NCBI RefSeq assembly: GCF_026278345.1
Contig: NZ_CP111085.1
Location: 2,993,501 to 3,057,500, forward strand
Length of the DNA: 64,000 bases
Direction: 5' to 3'
Source of the DNA: Tellurirhabdus rosea
GTDB taxonomy: Bacteria; Bacteroidota; Bacteroidia; Cytophagales; Spirosomataceae
The position numbers and the translations under genes were made by a program. Shown here piece after piece: positions 33,035 through 41,047 of this stretch. The notes beneath the pieces were generated by a model. The model did not search any database. It was not told the origin of the DNA and saw only the letters and a program-made list of their open reading frames with translations. Positions within the stretch are counted from its first letter, which is position 1. Each line of letters begins with the position of its first letter.

Positions 33035-33319
33035 ATGAAAAGTTGGATGAAGTGGGTAGGGTTTGTGCTGGTGTTCGTACTGACTGTTTCGGATTCGTTC
33101 GCCCAGTGCGCCATGTGCCGGGGTACCGTCGAAAGTACCATGAGCAACGGCCGCAATCTGGCGGCAACCGGTCTGAATACCGGTATCCTGTATCTGCTGG
33201 CGACTCCTTACCTGATCGTGGGCGCCATTGCCTACCTCTGGATTCGCAATAGTAAAAAAGAGCATGCCCAACGTCTCGAAATCGCAAGCCGTGTTAGGCG
33301 GGTTATGTCCCAGATGTAG
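33035..33319 (+). CDS. Small exported membrane protein with CAMC motif
   Basis: The 94-residue protein has a signal peptide (MKWVGFVLVFVLTVSDSFA) directly followed by QCAMCRGTVES. A single helix (GILYLLATPYLIVGAIAYLWI) and a basic end come next. I do not recognise a named family. The CxxC pair would be periplasmic, right at the mature N-terminus, suited to metal or disulfide chemistry. Its place among oxidase assembly genes suggests a role in CuA or heme insertion (inference). Its last 56 bases overlap the start of the DUF983 gene in another frame. Confidence 0.75.
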   Translation: MKSWMKWVGFVLVFVLTVSDSFAQCAMCRGTVESTMSNGRNLAATGLNTGILYLLATPYLIVGAIAYLWIRNSKKEHAQRLEIASRVRRVMSQM

Positions 33320-33641
33320 ACAAGCCCAAATATTTGAGTACCCCTGGTACAACCTTACCAAGTTCGATCACATGCACGAGCACTGTCCGCACTGCGGCAT
33401 GCGCTTTGAAATCGAACCGGGCTATTTCTGGGGAGCTATGTACGTCAGTTACGCCTTGTCGGGTGGGGTGGCGCTGTTTCTAGGCTTCCTCCTGTTCTAC
33501 GCCTTCGACGATCCGGCCTCCTGGATTTACCTGGCCGTGATTCTTCCGGCGCTGGTGCTGATTACGCCCGTCAACTTTCGGATATCCCGGATTGTGTGGC
33601 TGCATTACGTCTCCGGAATATCTTATAACCCTGGCGCTTAG
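33264..33641 (+). CDS. DUF983 family zinc-ribbon membrane protein
   Basis: The 125-residue protein starts MPNVSKSQAVLGGLCPRCRQ. It has two Cys pairs (CPRC, then CPHCG in HEHCPHCGMRFEIEPGYFWGA) forming a zinc-ribbon, followed by two helices (ALFLGFLLFYAF and IYLAVILPALVLITP). DUF983 genes commonly accompany cytochrome oxidase genes, but the function is unknown. ATG 33264 is chosen; it overlaps the previous gene by 56 bases. It is the last gene of the act-cox unit, followed by a strong terminator. Confidence 0.88.
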   Translation: MPNVSKSQAVLGGLCPRCRQAQIFEYPWYNLTKFDHMHEHCPHCGMRFEIEPGYFWGAMYVSYALSGGVALFLGFLLFYAFDDPASWIYLAVILPALVLITPVNFRISRIVWLHYVSGISYNPGA

Positions 33642-33652
33642 CGCCTTAAGAG

Positions 33653-33680
33653 ACCCGCGGTGAACACTGCGGGTTTTTTT
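33653..33680 (+). terminator. Terminator of the act-cox operon
   Basis: ACCCGCGGTG (33653-33662) pairs with CACTGCGGGT (33665-33674) and is followed by a T run to 33680. It marks the end of a transcription unit of about 17 kb that began at 16385. Confidence 0.9.
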
Positions 33681-33752
33681 ATGAAAAATTTTCCCGGCCG
33701 CGCAACCTCTAGCCTGCTTCCTCGCATCTTGTAGTTGAATCCACCTTTGCAC

Positions 33753-34340
33753 ATGATTCGAGTTCTACCCTTTTTTACAACCGAAGCGCAGTTAATCAGC
33801 GCCCTGCAGCGAGCCGACAGCCGTGCCCAGAAGCTGGTGTACGAGCGGTTTGCGGGGAGGATGCTGACGGTCTGTGCCCGGTACATCGGAGACCGGTTTA
33901 CGGCAGAAGAGGTGTTGATGGACGGATTCATGCGCGTGTTCGAACGGATTGGACAGTACAAAGGGGAGGGGAGTTTTGAAGGCTGGATGAAACGGATCAT
34001 GGTCAACGAATCGCTGACCTACCTCCGTCGCCACAAGCACTGGCTGGCCGAAGTCAACCTCGACGATGCAGCGCCGACGGCCGAAGCAGCCTGGGCGGAT
34101 GAAAATATCAGGGCCGAAGAACTGCTCGACCTGTTGGCTGAATTGCCGGAAGGGTATCGAACCGTGTTCAACCTGTACGCAATTGAAGGATATAACCACG
34201 CCGAAATTGCTGAAATGCTCGGAATCACGGAAAGCACTTCCAAATCCCAGTTACACCGGGCCCGTGCTTACCTGCAAAAGCAACTGACGCAATTGGACGC
34301 AAAAAAAAACTATACGGCATATGAAACAGCATCCCGTTGA
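33753..34340 (+). CDS. ECF-type RNA polymerase sigma factor
   Basis: The 195-residue protein has sigma region 2 (LVYERFAGRMLTVCARYIGD with the following AEEVLMDGFMRVF and FEGWMKRIMVNESLTYLRR) and region 4 (LPEGYRTVFNLYAIEGYNHA, then EIAEMLGITESTSKSQLHRA, a helix-turn-helix). It directs RNA polymerase to a special promoter set. ATG 33753 (MIRVLPFFTTEAQ) is chosen over an in-frame TTG at 33735. The end overlaps the next gene by 20 bases, a usual arrangement for a sigma factor and its antagonist. Confidence 0.93.
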   Translation: MIRVLPFFTTEAQLISALQRADSRAQKLVYERFAGRMLTVCARYIGDRFTAEEVLMDGFMRVFERIGQYKGEGSFEGWMKRIMVNESLTYLRRHKHWLAEVNLDDAAPTAEAAWADENIRAEELLDLLAELPEGYRTVFNLYAIEGYNHAEIAEMLGITESTSKSQLHRARAYLQKQLTQLDAKKNYTAYETASR

Positions 34341-35148
34341 TGACCTGTTCGCCCGTCGGCTGAATGAACACGACACAAAGCCGAAGAATGCTACCTGGGA
34401 CGAAATGCAGAAGCGCCTCCATCCTCAACCCGAACGACGGATTGGCGGTCGCTGGTGGTTCGCGGCGGCGGCAAGTGTCGCGGTGCTCCTCTTGGCGGGC
34501 TGGTGGGTATGGCAACAGGAGACAAGTACCCCGCTCGGAACAACAGGCCAGCCGCTGGCGCAGGAGAAAACGGAAAAACAGCCGCTGCCTCCCGCTGCTT
34601 CCTCCGGGCCGCAGACAGTGGAACAGGACTCTCCGGTAACGGATGCCGCGCCGGAGAACCGGATGCTGGCCCAAACGCCCGGAAAAGCAAAAAGCCCGGA
34701 AGTAGCCCTGGAAGAGAAGCCGCAGCCACTTTCTCTGCCCGAAGCCGAAAGAGAGCAGGTGGCACTGAACGAAGAAACGACTCGGCCCGCTGAACCCGCA
34801 GTCCCGACCCTGAAAAGTTCCGAACCTGCTTCGACCGCTCTGGTCACGCGCCCGGCCGAAAAAACGCTGGTGGTTAAAATCGATGAGCCGGTAGTGGCTT
34901 TTGTCGAAGAGCAGTCCGTAGAGCCGGTGGCCCAGACTCCGAAGAAGCGCATCCGGGTAGGCCGGCTGCTGCGGCAACTCAACAACCTCCGGGAAGGGGA
35001 GCCGGTAGACTGGCAGGAAACGGGCCTCAACGGCAGCACCATTCTGGCCAAAGCGACGGAAACGGTCGAACACGGCAAGGAGCGAATCGCCGAATCGTAC
35101 GAGCACATCCGGACAAAAGCATTTAACAGACAAGAAAACAACAAATAA
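34321..35148 (+). CDS. Single-pass membrane protein, putative anti-sigma factor
   Basis: The 275-residue protein has a cytosolic N-terminus (DDLFARRLNEHDTKPKNATW, DEMQKRL) and one helix (WWFAAAASVAVLLLAGWWVW, residues about 46-64). A long extracytoplasmic stretch rich in Glu, Pro and Ala follows, and a short basic conserved-looking end (KKRIRVGRLLRQLNNLREGE). The overlap with the sigma gene and the topology fit an anti-sigma factor, although no zinc-binding anti-sigma motif is seen. It may sense the envelope through its periplasmic part. Role inferred from context. Confidence 0.7.
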   Translation: MKQHPVDDLFARRLNEHDTKPKNATWDEMQKRLHPQPERRIGGRWWFAAAASVAVLLLAGWWVWQQETSTPLGTTGQPLAQEKTEKQPLPPAASSGPQTVEQDSPVTDAAPENRMLAQTPGKAKSPEVALEEKPQPLSLPEAEREQVALNEETTRPAEPAVPTLKSSEPASTALVTRPAEKTLVVKIDEPVVAFVEEQSVEPVAQTPKKRIRVGRLLRQLNNLREGEPVDWQETGLNGSTILAKATETVEHGKERIAESYEHIRTKAFNRQENNK

Positions 35149-35156
35149 CCATTGCC

Positions 35157-36212
35157 ATGAGACAGCTACTCATTCTTTGCTTCATACTCTGCAGTACGTT
35201 TGGCTTCGCCGGAGGACAGCCGACGGCCAGTTCTTCCGATTCGCTGGTTCTGATTTTTGGAAACAAAACCCGCATGGTCATCCACTCGACAGATAAAAAC
35301 GGGATTCAGGAACTGGCGAAATATGACCTGAACCGGATTATCCGCGACATGGGCCTTAAACTCGACTCGACCGATAACGGCAATACGCTGGTGATGGTGG
35401 ATAAGAACAACTCCGTTCGTTACCTGCGGGATACGGTCATTGTGGTCACCAAGAAGGACGGCAACGTCACCGTGACGATCCGGGAGTCCAATAACGACCG
35501 TGTCGGAGAAAGGCAGGAAAGCAAGCGCTCCCAGGACCGGGTTGGGAAGGATGACGAAGATTATACCTTCCGGCCGAACGATTACCGTCGCAAAAACGGC
35601 TGGAGCCGCTGGAGCATGTTCAGTGTCAATGTGGGCCTGAATCTGTTTACCAATGCCCCCGGCAGCAACGCCCTGACCGACGACCAGTACCAGTTGCGGC
35701 CTATTGGCTCCCGGTTTGTTTCCCTGGCCATCGGGCAGCGTCCGGTTCTGGCGAGGGGAAGACGGGCCGCCCTCAGCGTCTACTACGGTCTGGAGTTCGC
35801 CTGGAACAACTTCATGTTTGAAAACGACAATACCGTCCGGAAAGGCCCCGCCGGCGTAGAGTTTGTTCCCATCGGGCAGGAGGTCCAGAAGTCAAAGCTG
35901 ACCGCCGCGACCATCGGCATTCCGCTGGTGCCCCGGGTTTCGTTCTACAACCAGAGCGGCAAAAAAGTATTCCACATCGGGGCCGGTCCGTACGTGAATT
36001 ACCGCATCGACAGCTACACCAAGATAAAATACGAGAACGACGAGAAAGACCGCTTCCGGTCAAACTATTACCTGAACGATCTTCGCTACGGTCTGATGAC
36101 GCATCTGGGCATTGGAAAAACAAATTTCTTTGTCCGGTACGACCTGAACCCGTTGTTTGAGGAAGATCGGGGTCCGGACCTGCGGGCGTTAAGCTTTGGG
36201 ATTACGCTTTAA
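35157..36212 (+). CDS. Outer-membrane beta-barrel protein, unknown function
   Basis: The 351-residue protein has a signal peptide (LLILCFILCSTFGFAGG). The mature N-terminal part has alternating beta strands, for example SLVLIFGNKTRMVIHSTDKN and LRDTVIVVTKKDGNVTVTI. A charged linker (GERQESKRSQDRVGKDDEDY) leads into a C-terminal region with amphipathic strands (MFSVNVGLNLFTNA, AALSVYYGLEFAWNNFMF, VFHIGAGPYVNYRID, NFFVRYDLNPLF). The final strand LRALSFGITL ends in a typical barrel end. It lies 8 bases after the anti-sigma-like gene, so all three are likely one operon. It may be the output or sensor of the module. Confidence 0.75.
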   Translation: MRQLLILCFILCSTFGFAGGQPTASSSDSLVLIFGNKTRMVIHSTDKNGIQELAKYDLNRIIRDMGLKLDSTDNGNTLVMVDKNNSVRYLRDTVIVVTKKDGNVTVTIRESNNDRVGERQESKRSQDRVGKDDEDYTFRPNDYRRKNGWSRWSMFSVNVGLNLFTNAPGSNALTDDQYQLRPIGSRFVSLAIGQRPVLARGRRAALSVYYGLEFAWNNFMFENDNTVRKGPAGVEFVPIGQEVQKSKLTAATIGIPLVPRVSFYNQSGKKVFHIGAGPYVNYRIDSYTKIKYENDEKDRFRSNYYLNDLRYGLMTHLGIGKTNFFVRYDLNPLFEEDRGPDLRALSFGITL

Positions 36213-36227
36213 AAATGAGCGAGATAG

Positions 36228-36262
36228 AAAAAACCGCCTGATTTCTTCCCAGGCGGTTTTTT
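36228..36262 (+). terminator. Terminator after the sigma-factor operon
   Basis: AAAAAACCGCCTG (36228-36240) pairs with CAGGCGGTTTTTT (36250-36262). The symmetric A/T arms make it bidirectional in principle. Confidence 0.92.
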
Positions 36263-36290
36263 ATTTATCTCAAGAAATTTTAATCAAAGA

Positions 36291-36321
36291 TTTGACAATA
36301 AAGAAAAAGGGTATAATTTTG
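36291..36321 (+). promoter_or_regulatory. Promoter of the tRNA-tuf operon
   Basis: TTTG (36291-36294), 19 bases, then TAATTTTG (36314-36321) followed by CAACTC. This is a near-perfect promoter driving tRNA-Tyr, tRNA-Gly, tRNA-Thr and tuf. Confidence 0.8.
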
Positions 36322-36379
36322 CAACTCAATTAACCAACGGCACAACAAACGGGTCGAAAGTTAAGCGAAAAAAGTCCCT

Positions 36380-36462
36380 GGGGAGTTTCCAGAGTGGCCA
36401 AATGGAGCAGACTGTAAATCTGTTGGCGTACGCCTTCGGAGGTTCGAATCCTTCACTCCCCA
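36380..36462 (+). tRNA. tRNA-Tyr (anticodon GTA)
   Basis: Acceptor arms GGGGAGT (36380-36386) and ACTCCCC (36455-36461) pair. The anticodon loop CTGTAAA holds GTA within the arm CAGACTGTAAATCTG. A long variable arm (GGCGTACGCC) marks a class II tRNA, and the T arm is GAGG-TTCGAAT-CCTT. CCA is not encoded. Confidence 0.96.
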
Positions 36463-36472
36463 CGAAGATTTT

Positions 36473-36522
36473 AAGGTTTAAAGTTTAAATGTTGAAGCGT
36501 TCAACCTTAAACTTTAAACCTT
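36473..36522. repeat. A/T-rich quasi-palindrome between tRNA-Tyr and tRNA-Gly
   Basis: Left arm 36473-36496 and right arm 36500-36522 are complementary except at two or three positions (AAGGTTTAAAGTTTAA against TTAAACTTTAAACCTT, ending in GTTGAA/TTCAAC). It is built from the word TTTAAA/AAGTTT and is inside a tRNA transcript, where it could guide processing. Confidence 0.8.
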
Positions 36523-36537
36523 AAACTTTGAACAAAA

Positions 36538-36610
36538 GCGGAAGTAGCTCAATTGGTAGAGCGATAGCCTTCCAAGCTATAGGTTGCGGGTTCGAGACCC
36601 GTCTTCCGCT
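36538..36610 (+). tRNA. tRNA-Gly (anticodon TCC)
   Basis: Acceptor arms GCGGAAG (36538-36544) and CTTCCGC (36603-36609) pair. The anticodon arm ATAGC-CTTCCAA-GCTAT gives TCC, and the T arm is GCGGG-TTCGAGA-CCCGT. CCA is not encoded. A decayed copy follows 5 bases later. Confidence 0.96.
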
Positions 36611-36614
36611 CAAA

Positions 36615-36701
36615 GCGGTAAACGACGCAAAGCAGTCGATAGTCTTATAGGCTATGGGTTGCGGCCGGGGTGGCAAGCCACTTCGAGACCCGTTTTCCGC
36701 T
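36615..36701 (+). pseudogene. Decayed tRNA-Gly copy with inserted hairpin
   Basis: The stretch aligns with the tRNA-Gly just upstream: GCGG at the start, GATAG-TCTTATAG-GCTAT for the anticodon arm, GGGTTGCGG, then CGAGACCCGT and TTCCGCT at the end. The D arm is unrecognisable, the acceptor 5' strand is lost, and 18 extra bases including the hairpin GTGGCAAGCCAC (36670-36681) interrupt the T arm. It cannot fold as a tRNA and looks like the remnant of a tandem duplication. Confidence 0.8.
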
Positions 36702-36705
36702 CTTT

Positions 36706-36790
36706 GTGAATCAATAATGAAGAATTAACAATGAACAGGGTAGCTGATCAAGCTTCGATATTCATTTTTCATTATTAATTATTCATTCAC
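36706..36790. repeat. A/T-rich quasi-palindrome before tRNA-Thr
   Basis: Left arm from 36706 (GTGAATCAATAATGAAGAAT) and right arm ending at 36790 (TTCATTATTAATTATTCATT then CAC) pair with scattered mismatches over about 30 bases. It is made of AATGAA/AATAAT words and ends 5 bases before tRNA-Thr. Confidence 0.75.
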
Positions 36791-36795
36791 AACAA

Positions 36796-36867
<72 letters not shown>

Positions 36868-36925
36868 CAGAAACGGCAAATTTCACCCCAATTTCATAAC
36901 AAGTACACTTTAAGCGTTTCCAACA

Positions 36926-38113
36926 ATGGCTAAAGAAACATTTGACCGTTCGAAGCCGCACGTCAATATCGGTACGATTGGTCACGTTGACCACGGTAAG
37001 ACTACTCTGACGGCTGCAATCACGAAAGTGCTGGCTGAAAAAGGCTTGGCGGCAGTGCGCGACTTCTCTTCCATTGACAATGCTCCGGAAGAAAAAGAGC
37101 GTGGTATTACGATTAACACTTCCCACGTAGAATATCAAACGGCTTCTCGTCACTACGCACACGTCGACTGCCCGGGTCACGCTGACTATGTGAAGAACAT
37201 GGTAACGGGTGCTGCCCAGATGGACGGCGCTATCCTGGTAGTAGCTGCGACGGACGGTCCGATGCCCCAGACGCGTGAGCACATCCTGCTCGCCCGCCAG
37301 GTAGGTGTTCCCCAGCTCGTTGTGTTCATGAACAAAGTGGACATGGTGGACGATCCGGAACTGCTCGAACTCGTTGAGATGGAAATCCGCGAGCTGCTGA
37401 GCTTCTACAACTTCGACGGCGACAACATTCCCGTTATCCAGGGTTCTGCACTGGGTGGCCTGAATGGCGATGCCAAGTGGGTTGGTACGATCGAGGCGCT
37501 GATGGATGCTGTTGACAGCTTCATTCCCCTGCCTCCGCGCCAGACCGATCTGCCGTTCCTGATGCCGGTTGAGGACGTGTTCTCTATCACGGGTCGTGGT
37601 ACGGTTGCTACCGGTCGTATCGAGCGTGGTATCATCAACTCGGGTGATCCGGTTGAAATCCTCGGTATGGGTGCAGAAAACCTGAAATCAGTTGTAACGG
37701 GTGTTGAAATGTTCCGGAAGATTCTGGACCGTGGCGAAGCCGGTGACAACGTAGGTCTGCTGCTCCGCGGTATTGAAAAAACCGACATCCGTCGCGGGAT
37801 GGTAATCTGTAAGCCGGGTTCGGTGAAGCCGCACTCTAAGTTTAAGGCTGAGGTTTACGTTCTGTCGAAGGAAGAAGGTGGCCGTCACACGCCGTTCTTC
37901 AACAAGTACCGTCCGCAGTTCTACTTCCGTACCACGGACGTAACGGGCGAAATCATCCTGCCGGAAGGTGTTGAGATGGTTATGCCGGGTGATAACATCA
38001 CCATCGAAGTAACCCTGATCAACAAGATCGCCATGGAAAAAGGTCTGCGTTTCGCTATCCGCGAAGGTGGCCGTACGGTTGGCGCCGGTCAGGTAACGGA
38101 GATCCTCGACTAA
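36926..38113 (+). CDS. tuf: Elongation factor Tu
   Basis: The 395-residue GTPase carries aminoacyl-tRNA to the ribosome. All GTP-binding motifs are present: GHVDHGKTT (G1, residues 18-26), RGITINTSH (G2), [12 protein letters not shown] (G3), NKVDMVDD (G4) and SAL (G5). The beta-barrel domains II and III follow, with the family end [14 protein letters not shown]. Length is standard. It is the only tuf in this window and is cotranscribed with the three tRNAs upstream. Confidence 0.99.
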   Translation: MAKETFDRSKPHVNIGTIGHVDHGKTTLTAAITKVLAEKGLAAVRDFSSIDNAPEEKERGITINTSHVEYQTASRHYAHVDCPGHADYVKNMVTGAAQMDGAILVVAATDGPMPQTREHILLARQVGVPQLVVFMNKVDMVDDPELLELVEMEIRELLSFYNFDGDNIPVIQGSALGGLNGDAKWVGTIEALMDAVDSFIPLPPRQTDLPFLMPVEDVFSITGRGTVATGRIERGIINSGDPVEILGMGAENLKSVVTGVEMFRKILDRGEAGDNVGLLLRGIEKTDIRRGMVICKPGSVKPHSKFKAEVYVLSKEEGGRHTPFFNKYRPQFYFRTTDVTGEIILPEGVEMVMPGDNITIEVTLINKIAMEKGLRFAIREGGRTVGAGQVTEILD

Positions 38114-38127
38114 TAAGTAATTGATAG

Positions 38128-38160
38128 CAAATGCATTTCTTTCGGGAGATGCATTTGTTT
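38128..38160 (+). terminator. Terminator after tuf
   Basis: CAAATGCAT (38128-38136) pairs with ATGCATTTG (38149-38157) and is followed by TTT. Its right arm also supplies the TTG of the following promoter. Confidence 0.75.
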
Positions 38161-38183
38161 TATCTAAATATTTAGTAATTTTG
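38155..38183 (+). promoter_or_regulatory. Promoter of tRNA-Trp-secE-nusG-rpl-rpo unit
   Basis: TTG (38155-38157), 18 bases, then TAATTTTG (38176-38183) followed by CAGTCCG. Both elements fit the Bacteroidota consensus. Confidence 0.78.
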
Positions 38184-38205
38184 CAGTCCGTTTCGACGGG
38201 TAACC

Positions 38206-38280
38206 AGAGGAAGGAGAAAAGATCTAAGATAAAAGACTGGTTCATTTCCACTTTTGTCTTACCTCTTTTCTCTTTCTTCT
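38206..38280. repeat. Purine-rich quasi-palindrome in the tRNA-Trp leader
   Basis: Left arm 38206-38235 (AGAGGAAGGAGAAAAGATCT, AAGATAAAAG) and right arm 38251-38280 are complementary at 25 of 30 positions. It lies between the promoter and tRNA-Trp, so it would be in the nascent RNA. The arms are built from AGAAAAGA/AAGATAAAAG words. Confidence 0.75.
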
Positions 38281-38286
38281 GAACAA

Positions 38287-38360
38287 ACGGGTGTAGTTCA
38301 AGGGTAGAATAGCGGTCTCCAAAACCGTTGATGGGAGTTCGAATCTCTCCACCCGTGCCA
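38287..38360 (+). tRNA. tRNA-Trp (anticodon CCA)
   Basis: Acceptor arms ACGGGTG (38287-38293) and CACCCGT (38350-38356) pair. The anticodon arm GCGGT-CTCCAAA-ACCGT gives CCA, and the T arm is GGGAG-TTCGAAT-CTCTC. Unlike the other tRNAs here, the 3' CCA (38358-38360) is present in the DNA, perhaps by chance. The secE ATG follows 12 bases later. Confidence 0.95.
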
Positions 38361-38372
38361 ATCATTTCACAG

Positions 38373-38564
38373 ATGGACAAGTTTACAGCGTTCCTGAAGG
38401 CTTCCTGGGAGGAGGTACAGCACAACGTCACCTGGCCGAAGTTCTCGGAACTCCAGGCAAGCTCAACGCTCGTTTTGGTGGCTTCGATCATCTTCGCGCT
38501 GCTGGTGGGATTGATTGATTTTGTCTTCGAAAATGGCCTGAACCTGTTCTATCAGTCGTTCTAA
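38373..38564 (+). CDS. secE: Preprotein translocase subunit SecE
   Basis: The 63-residue protein has the short-form SecE layout: an amphipathic helix FLKASWEEVQHNVTWPKFSE and one membrane helix (STLVLVASIIFALLVGLIDF). SecE clamps SecY in the inner membrane. The VTWP(K)F..L segment is the family signature. ATG 38373 is chosen; an upstream in-frame codon lies inside tRNA-Trp. It is the usual neighbour of nusG. Confidence 0.95.
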   Translation: MDKFTAFLKASWEEVQHNVTWPKFSELQASSTLVLVASIIFALLVGLIDFVFENGLNLFYQSF

Positions 38565-38591
38565 GGCCTATCCGGTTAATCAGAGCTACAG

Positions 38592-39149
38592 ATGGAAAGC
38601 GGAATCAAATGGTATGTCGTCCGGGCCGTTGCTGGTCAGGAGAAAAAAGTCAAATCGTATCTGGACAACGAAATCGCCAGACAAGGTTTGAATGACTATG
38701 TTCCGCAAATTTTGATTCCCTCTGAAAAGGTGTATGAAATGCGGAACGGAAAGAAACGCGTTCGTGAGAAGACGTTCTTTCCGGGCTATATTTTAATTTC
38801 TGCCGACCTGTCGAACGGCGAGGTGATGCACTTGATCACCAGCATGCCGGGCGTACTGGGTTTTCTGGGCAACAGCAATGGCCCCACGAAAATTCCGGTA
38901 CCGCTGCGCCAGGCGGAAGTAAATCGCATCCTGGGTAAGGTCGATGAGGTCACCCAGGAAGTGTCGGCCCCGACGCTTTCTTTCCTGAAAGGAGAGTCCG
39001 TCAAGGTCGTCGATGGTCCGTTCAGCGGTTTTATTGGAACCGTGGAAGAAGTGTTCGATGAGCGCAAGAAACTGAACGTGGTCGTCAAAATTTTCGGGCG
39101 GAATACGCCTGTGGAGCTGAGTTACGCACAAGTAGAAAAGGAAAGTTGA
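38592..39149 (+). CDS. nusG: Transcription termination/antitermination protein NusG
   Basis: The 185-residue protein has the NGN domain (KWYVVRAVAGQEKKVKSYLD and FFPGYILISADL) and a C-terminal KOW motif (GESVKVVDGPFSGFIGTVEE). NusG links RNA polymerase, Rho and ribosomal S10 and controls elongation. Length and domain order are standard. It follows secE by 27 bases. Confidence 0.98.
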   Translation: MESGIKWYVVRAVAGQEKKVKSYLDNEIARQGLNDYVPQILIPSEKVYEMRNGKKRVREKTFFPGYILISADLSNGEVMHLITSMPGVLGFLGNSNGPTKIPVPLRQAEVNRILGKVDEVTQEVSAPTLSFLKGESVKVVDGPFSGFIGTVEEVFDERKKLNVVVKIFGRNTPVELSYAQVEKES

Positions 39150-39232
39150 ATTGCTATGCCCGAGACGAAGCCGACACGCTTCCCACTGGTCGGTGGAATC
39201 ATTATCAGGGCTTAGCGTAACATGTTGAAGCA

Positions 39233-39679
39233 ATGGCAAAAGAAGTAGCTGGTTACGTGAAATTGCAGGTGAAGGGCGGCCAAGCCAACCCCTCTCCCCC
39301 GATTGGTCCGGCGCTGGGTTCCAAGGGTTTGAATATCATGGAATTCTGCAAGCAGTTCAATGGGCGGACGCAGGACAAGATGGGCATGGTCCTTCCCGTA
39401 GTGATCACGTACTACAAGGACAAGTCGTTTGACTTTGTCATCAAGACTCCGCCTGCTCCCATCCTGCTGATGGAGGCTGCAAAAATCAAGGGCGGTTCGG
39501 CTCAGCCGAACCGGAACAAGGTTGGGTCGGTAAGCTGGGATCAGGTTCGTCAGATCGCTGAAACCAAAATGCCGGACCTGAACGCCTTCACGGTAGAGTC
39601 TGCAATGAAGATGATTGCCGGTACGGCACGCTCAATGGGTATTACTGTAACCGGTCAAGCCCCGTTTGAAACCAAGTAA
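39233..39679 (+). CDS. rplK: 50S ribosomal protein L11
   Basis: The 148-residue protein shows the L11 signature [20 protein letters not shown] near the start. The C-terminal rRNA-binding domain includes [20 protein letters not shown] and the end [10 protein letters not shown]. It forms the GTPase-associated centre with 23S rRNA and is needed for stringent-response signalling. It follows nusG by 83 bases. Confidence 0.98.
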   Translation: MAKEVAGYVKLQVKGGQANPSPPIGPALGSKGLNIMEFCKQFNGRTQDKMGMVLPVVITYYKDKSFDFVIKTPPAPILLMEAAKIKGGSAQPNRNKVGSVSWDQVRQIAETKMPDLNAFTVESAMKMIAGTARSMGITVTGQAPFETK

Positions 39680-39702
39680 CGGCTGCAAAATCTGAAAGCA
39701 AG

Positions 39703-40401
39703 ATGGGAAAACTGACGAAAAAGCAAAAAGACGCGCTCGCTAAGTACGACTCCAAAGGAGTATACTCACTGGCGCAGGCTGCCGAGATTCTGAAACAAAT
39801 CTCGTACACGAAGTTTGATGCTTCGGTGGATATCGACGTTCGTCTGGGCGTTGATCCGCGTAAAGCTGACCAAATGGTTCGCGGCGTAGCTACTTTGCCC
39901 CACGGTACTGGTAAAACGGTTCGTGTGCTGGTACTCTGCACGCCCGACAAAGAGGCAGAAGCACGCGAAGCCGGTGCTGATTATGTAGGCCTGGACGATT
40001 TCATTACGAAAATCGAACAGGGCTGGACCGACATCGATGTGATCATCACGATGCCGAACGTTATGGCGAAAGTTGGTAAGCTCGGCCGGGTTCTCGGTCC
40101 GCGCGGACTGATGCCGAACCCCAAGTCGGGTACGGTAACGCCGGAAGTTGGTAAGGCCGTTCGTGAAGTGAAAGCCGGTAAAATCGACTTTAAAGTTGAC
40201 AAAAACGGCAACATTCACACCAGCATCGGTAAAGTGTCTTTTGAGCCGGATAAACTGGCCGAAAACGCCCAGGAAGTCATCGCGACCCTGATGCGTCTGA
40301 AGCCTTCTTCGGCAAAAGGAACGTATGTTAAGGCGATTCATTTGTCAAGCACAATGAGTCCGAGTGTGATAATTGACAAATCGACGGTAGCTGGACTGTA
40401 A
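39703..40401 (+). CDS. rplA: 50S ribosomal protein L1
   Basis: The 232-residue protein shows the L1 motifs [20 protein letters not shown], the [17 protein letters not shown] signature and [16 protein letters not shown]1 forms the mobile stalk at the E site and in many bacteria represses its own rplK-rplA mRNA. It starts 23 bases after rplK. Confidence 0.98.
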   Translation: MGKLTKKQKDALAKYDSKGVYSLAQAAEILKQISYTKFDASVDIDVRLGVDPRKADQMVRGVATLPHGTGKTVRVLVLCTPDKEAEAREAGADYVGLDDFITKIEQGWTDIDVIITMPNVMAKVGKLGRVLGPRGLMPNPKSGTVTPEVGKAVREVKAGKIDFKVDKNGNIHTSIGKVSFEPDKLAENAQEVIATLMRLKPSSAKGTYVKAIHLSSTMSPSVIIDKSTVAGL

Positions 40402-40403
40402 TC

Positions 40404-40940
40404 ATGACACGCGAAGAAAAAGGAGCCATTATTGAGGAACTGAGCGAAAAGTTCAAGTCAGTTCCCTACTTCTACATCACCGACGCAAGTGGCATGTCAG
40501 TAGGTGAAACCAACCGGCTGCGTCGGATGTGCTTCGAACGGGGCATCGAGTACCGGGTTATCAAGAACACGCTGATCAAAAAGGCGCTGGAAACACTTGA
40601 AACCGATTACTCTTCCTTCGAAGGAACGGTTCTGAAAGGATTCTCCGGCGTTATGTTCAGCACGGAATCCGGAAAGACGCCCGCTAAACTCATCAAAGAC
40701 TTCCGTCGGGAGTCGGGTAATGATAAGCTGAAGCTGAAAGGCGCTTCGGTTGACTACAGCCTCTTCATCGGTGCTGATCAACTCGACACGCTGCTGACGC
40801 TGAAGAGCAAAAACGAGCTTGTCGCGGACGTTATCGCCCTGCTGCAATCGCCGGCCAAGAATGTTATTTCTGGTCTGCAAGGCGGCGGCAACAAGCTGGC
40901 AGGTATCCTCAAAACGCTGTCGGAGCGCGAGGCCGCTTAA
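40404..40940 (+). CDS. rplJ: 50S ribosomal protein L10
   Basis: The 178-residue protein has the L10 fold start (REEKGAIIEELSEKFKSV), FYITDASGMSVGETNRLRR and RVIKNTLIKKALE. The C-terminal helix VISGLQGGGNKLAGILKTLS is the site where L7/L12 dimers attach. It starts 2 bases after rplA; the 107-base gap before rplL is typical of this operon. Confidence 0.97.
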   Translation: MTREEKGAIIEELSEKFKSVPYFYITDASGMSVGETNRLRRMCFERGIEYRVIKNTLIKKALETLETDYSSFEGTVLKGFSGVMFSTESGKTPAKLIKDFRRESGNDKLKLKGASVDYSLFIGADQLDTLLTLKSKNELVADVIALLQSPAKNVISGLQGGGNKLAGILKTLSEREAA

Positions 40941-41047
40941 GGTACCAACCCGGTCCACAAGTGCCCAAATCCGATCAATACCAAAAGCCGGGTGTGTTGC
41001 CCGCATCGTTTAAATCAATTTTGTAACAATCTAATAAGAATACGAAA

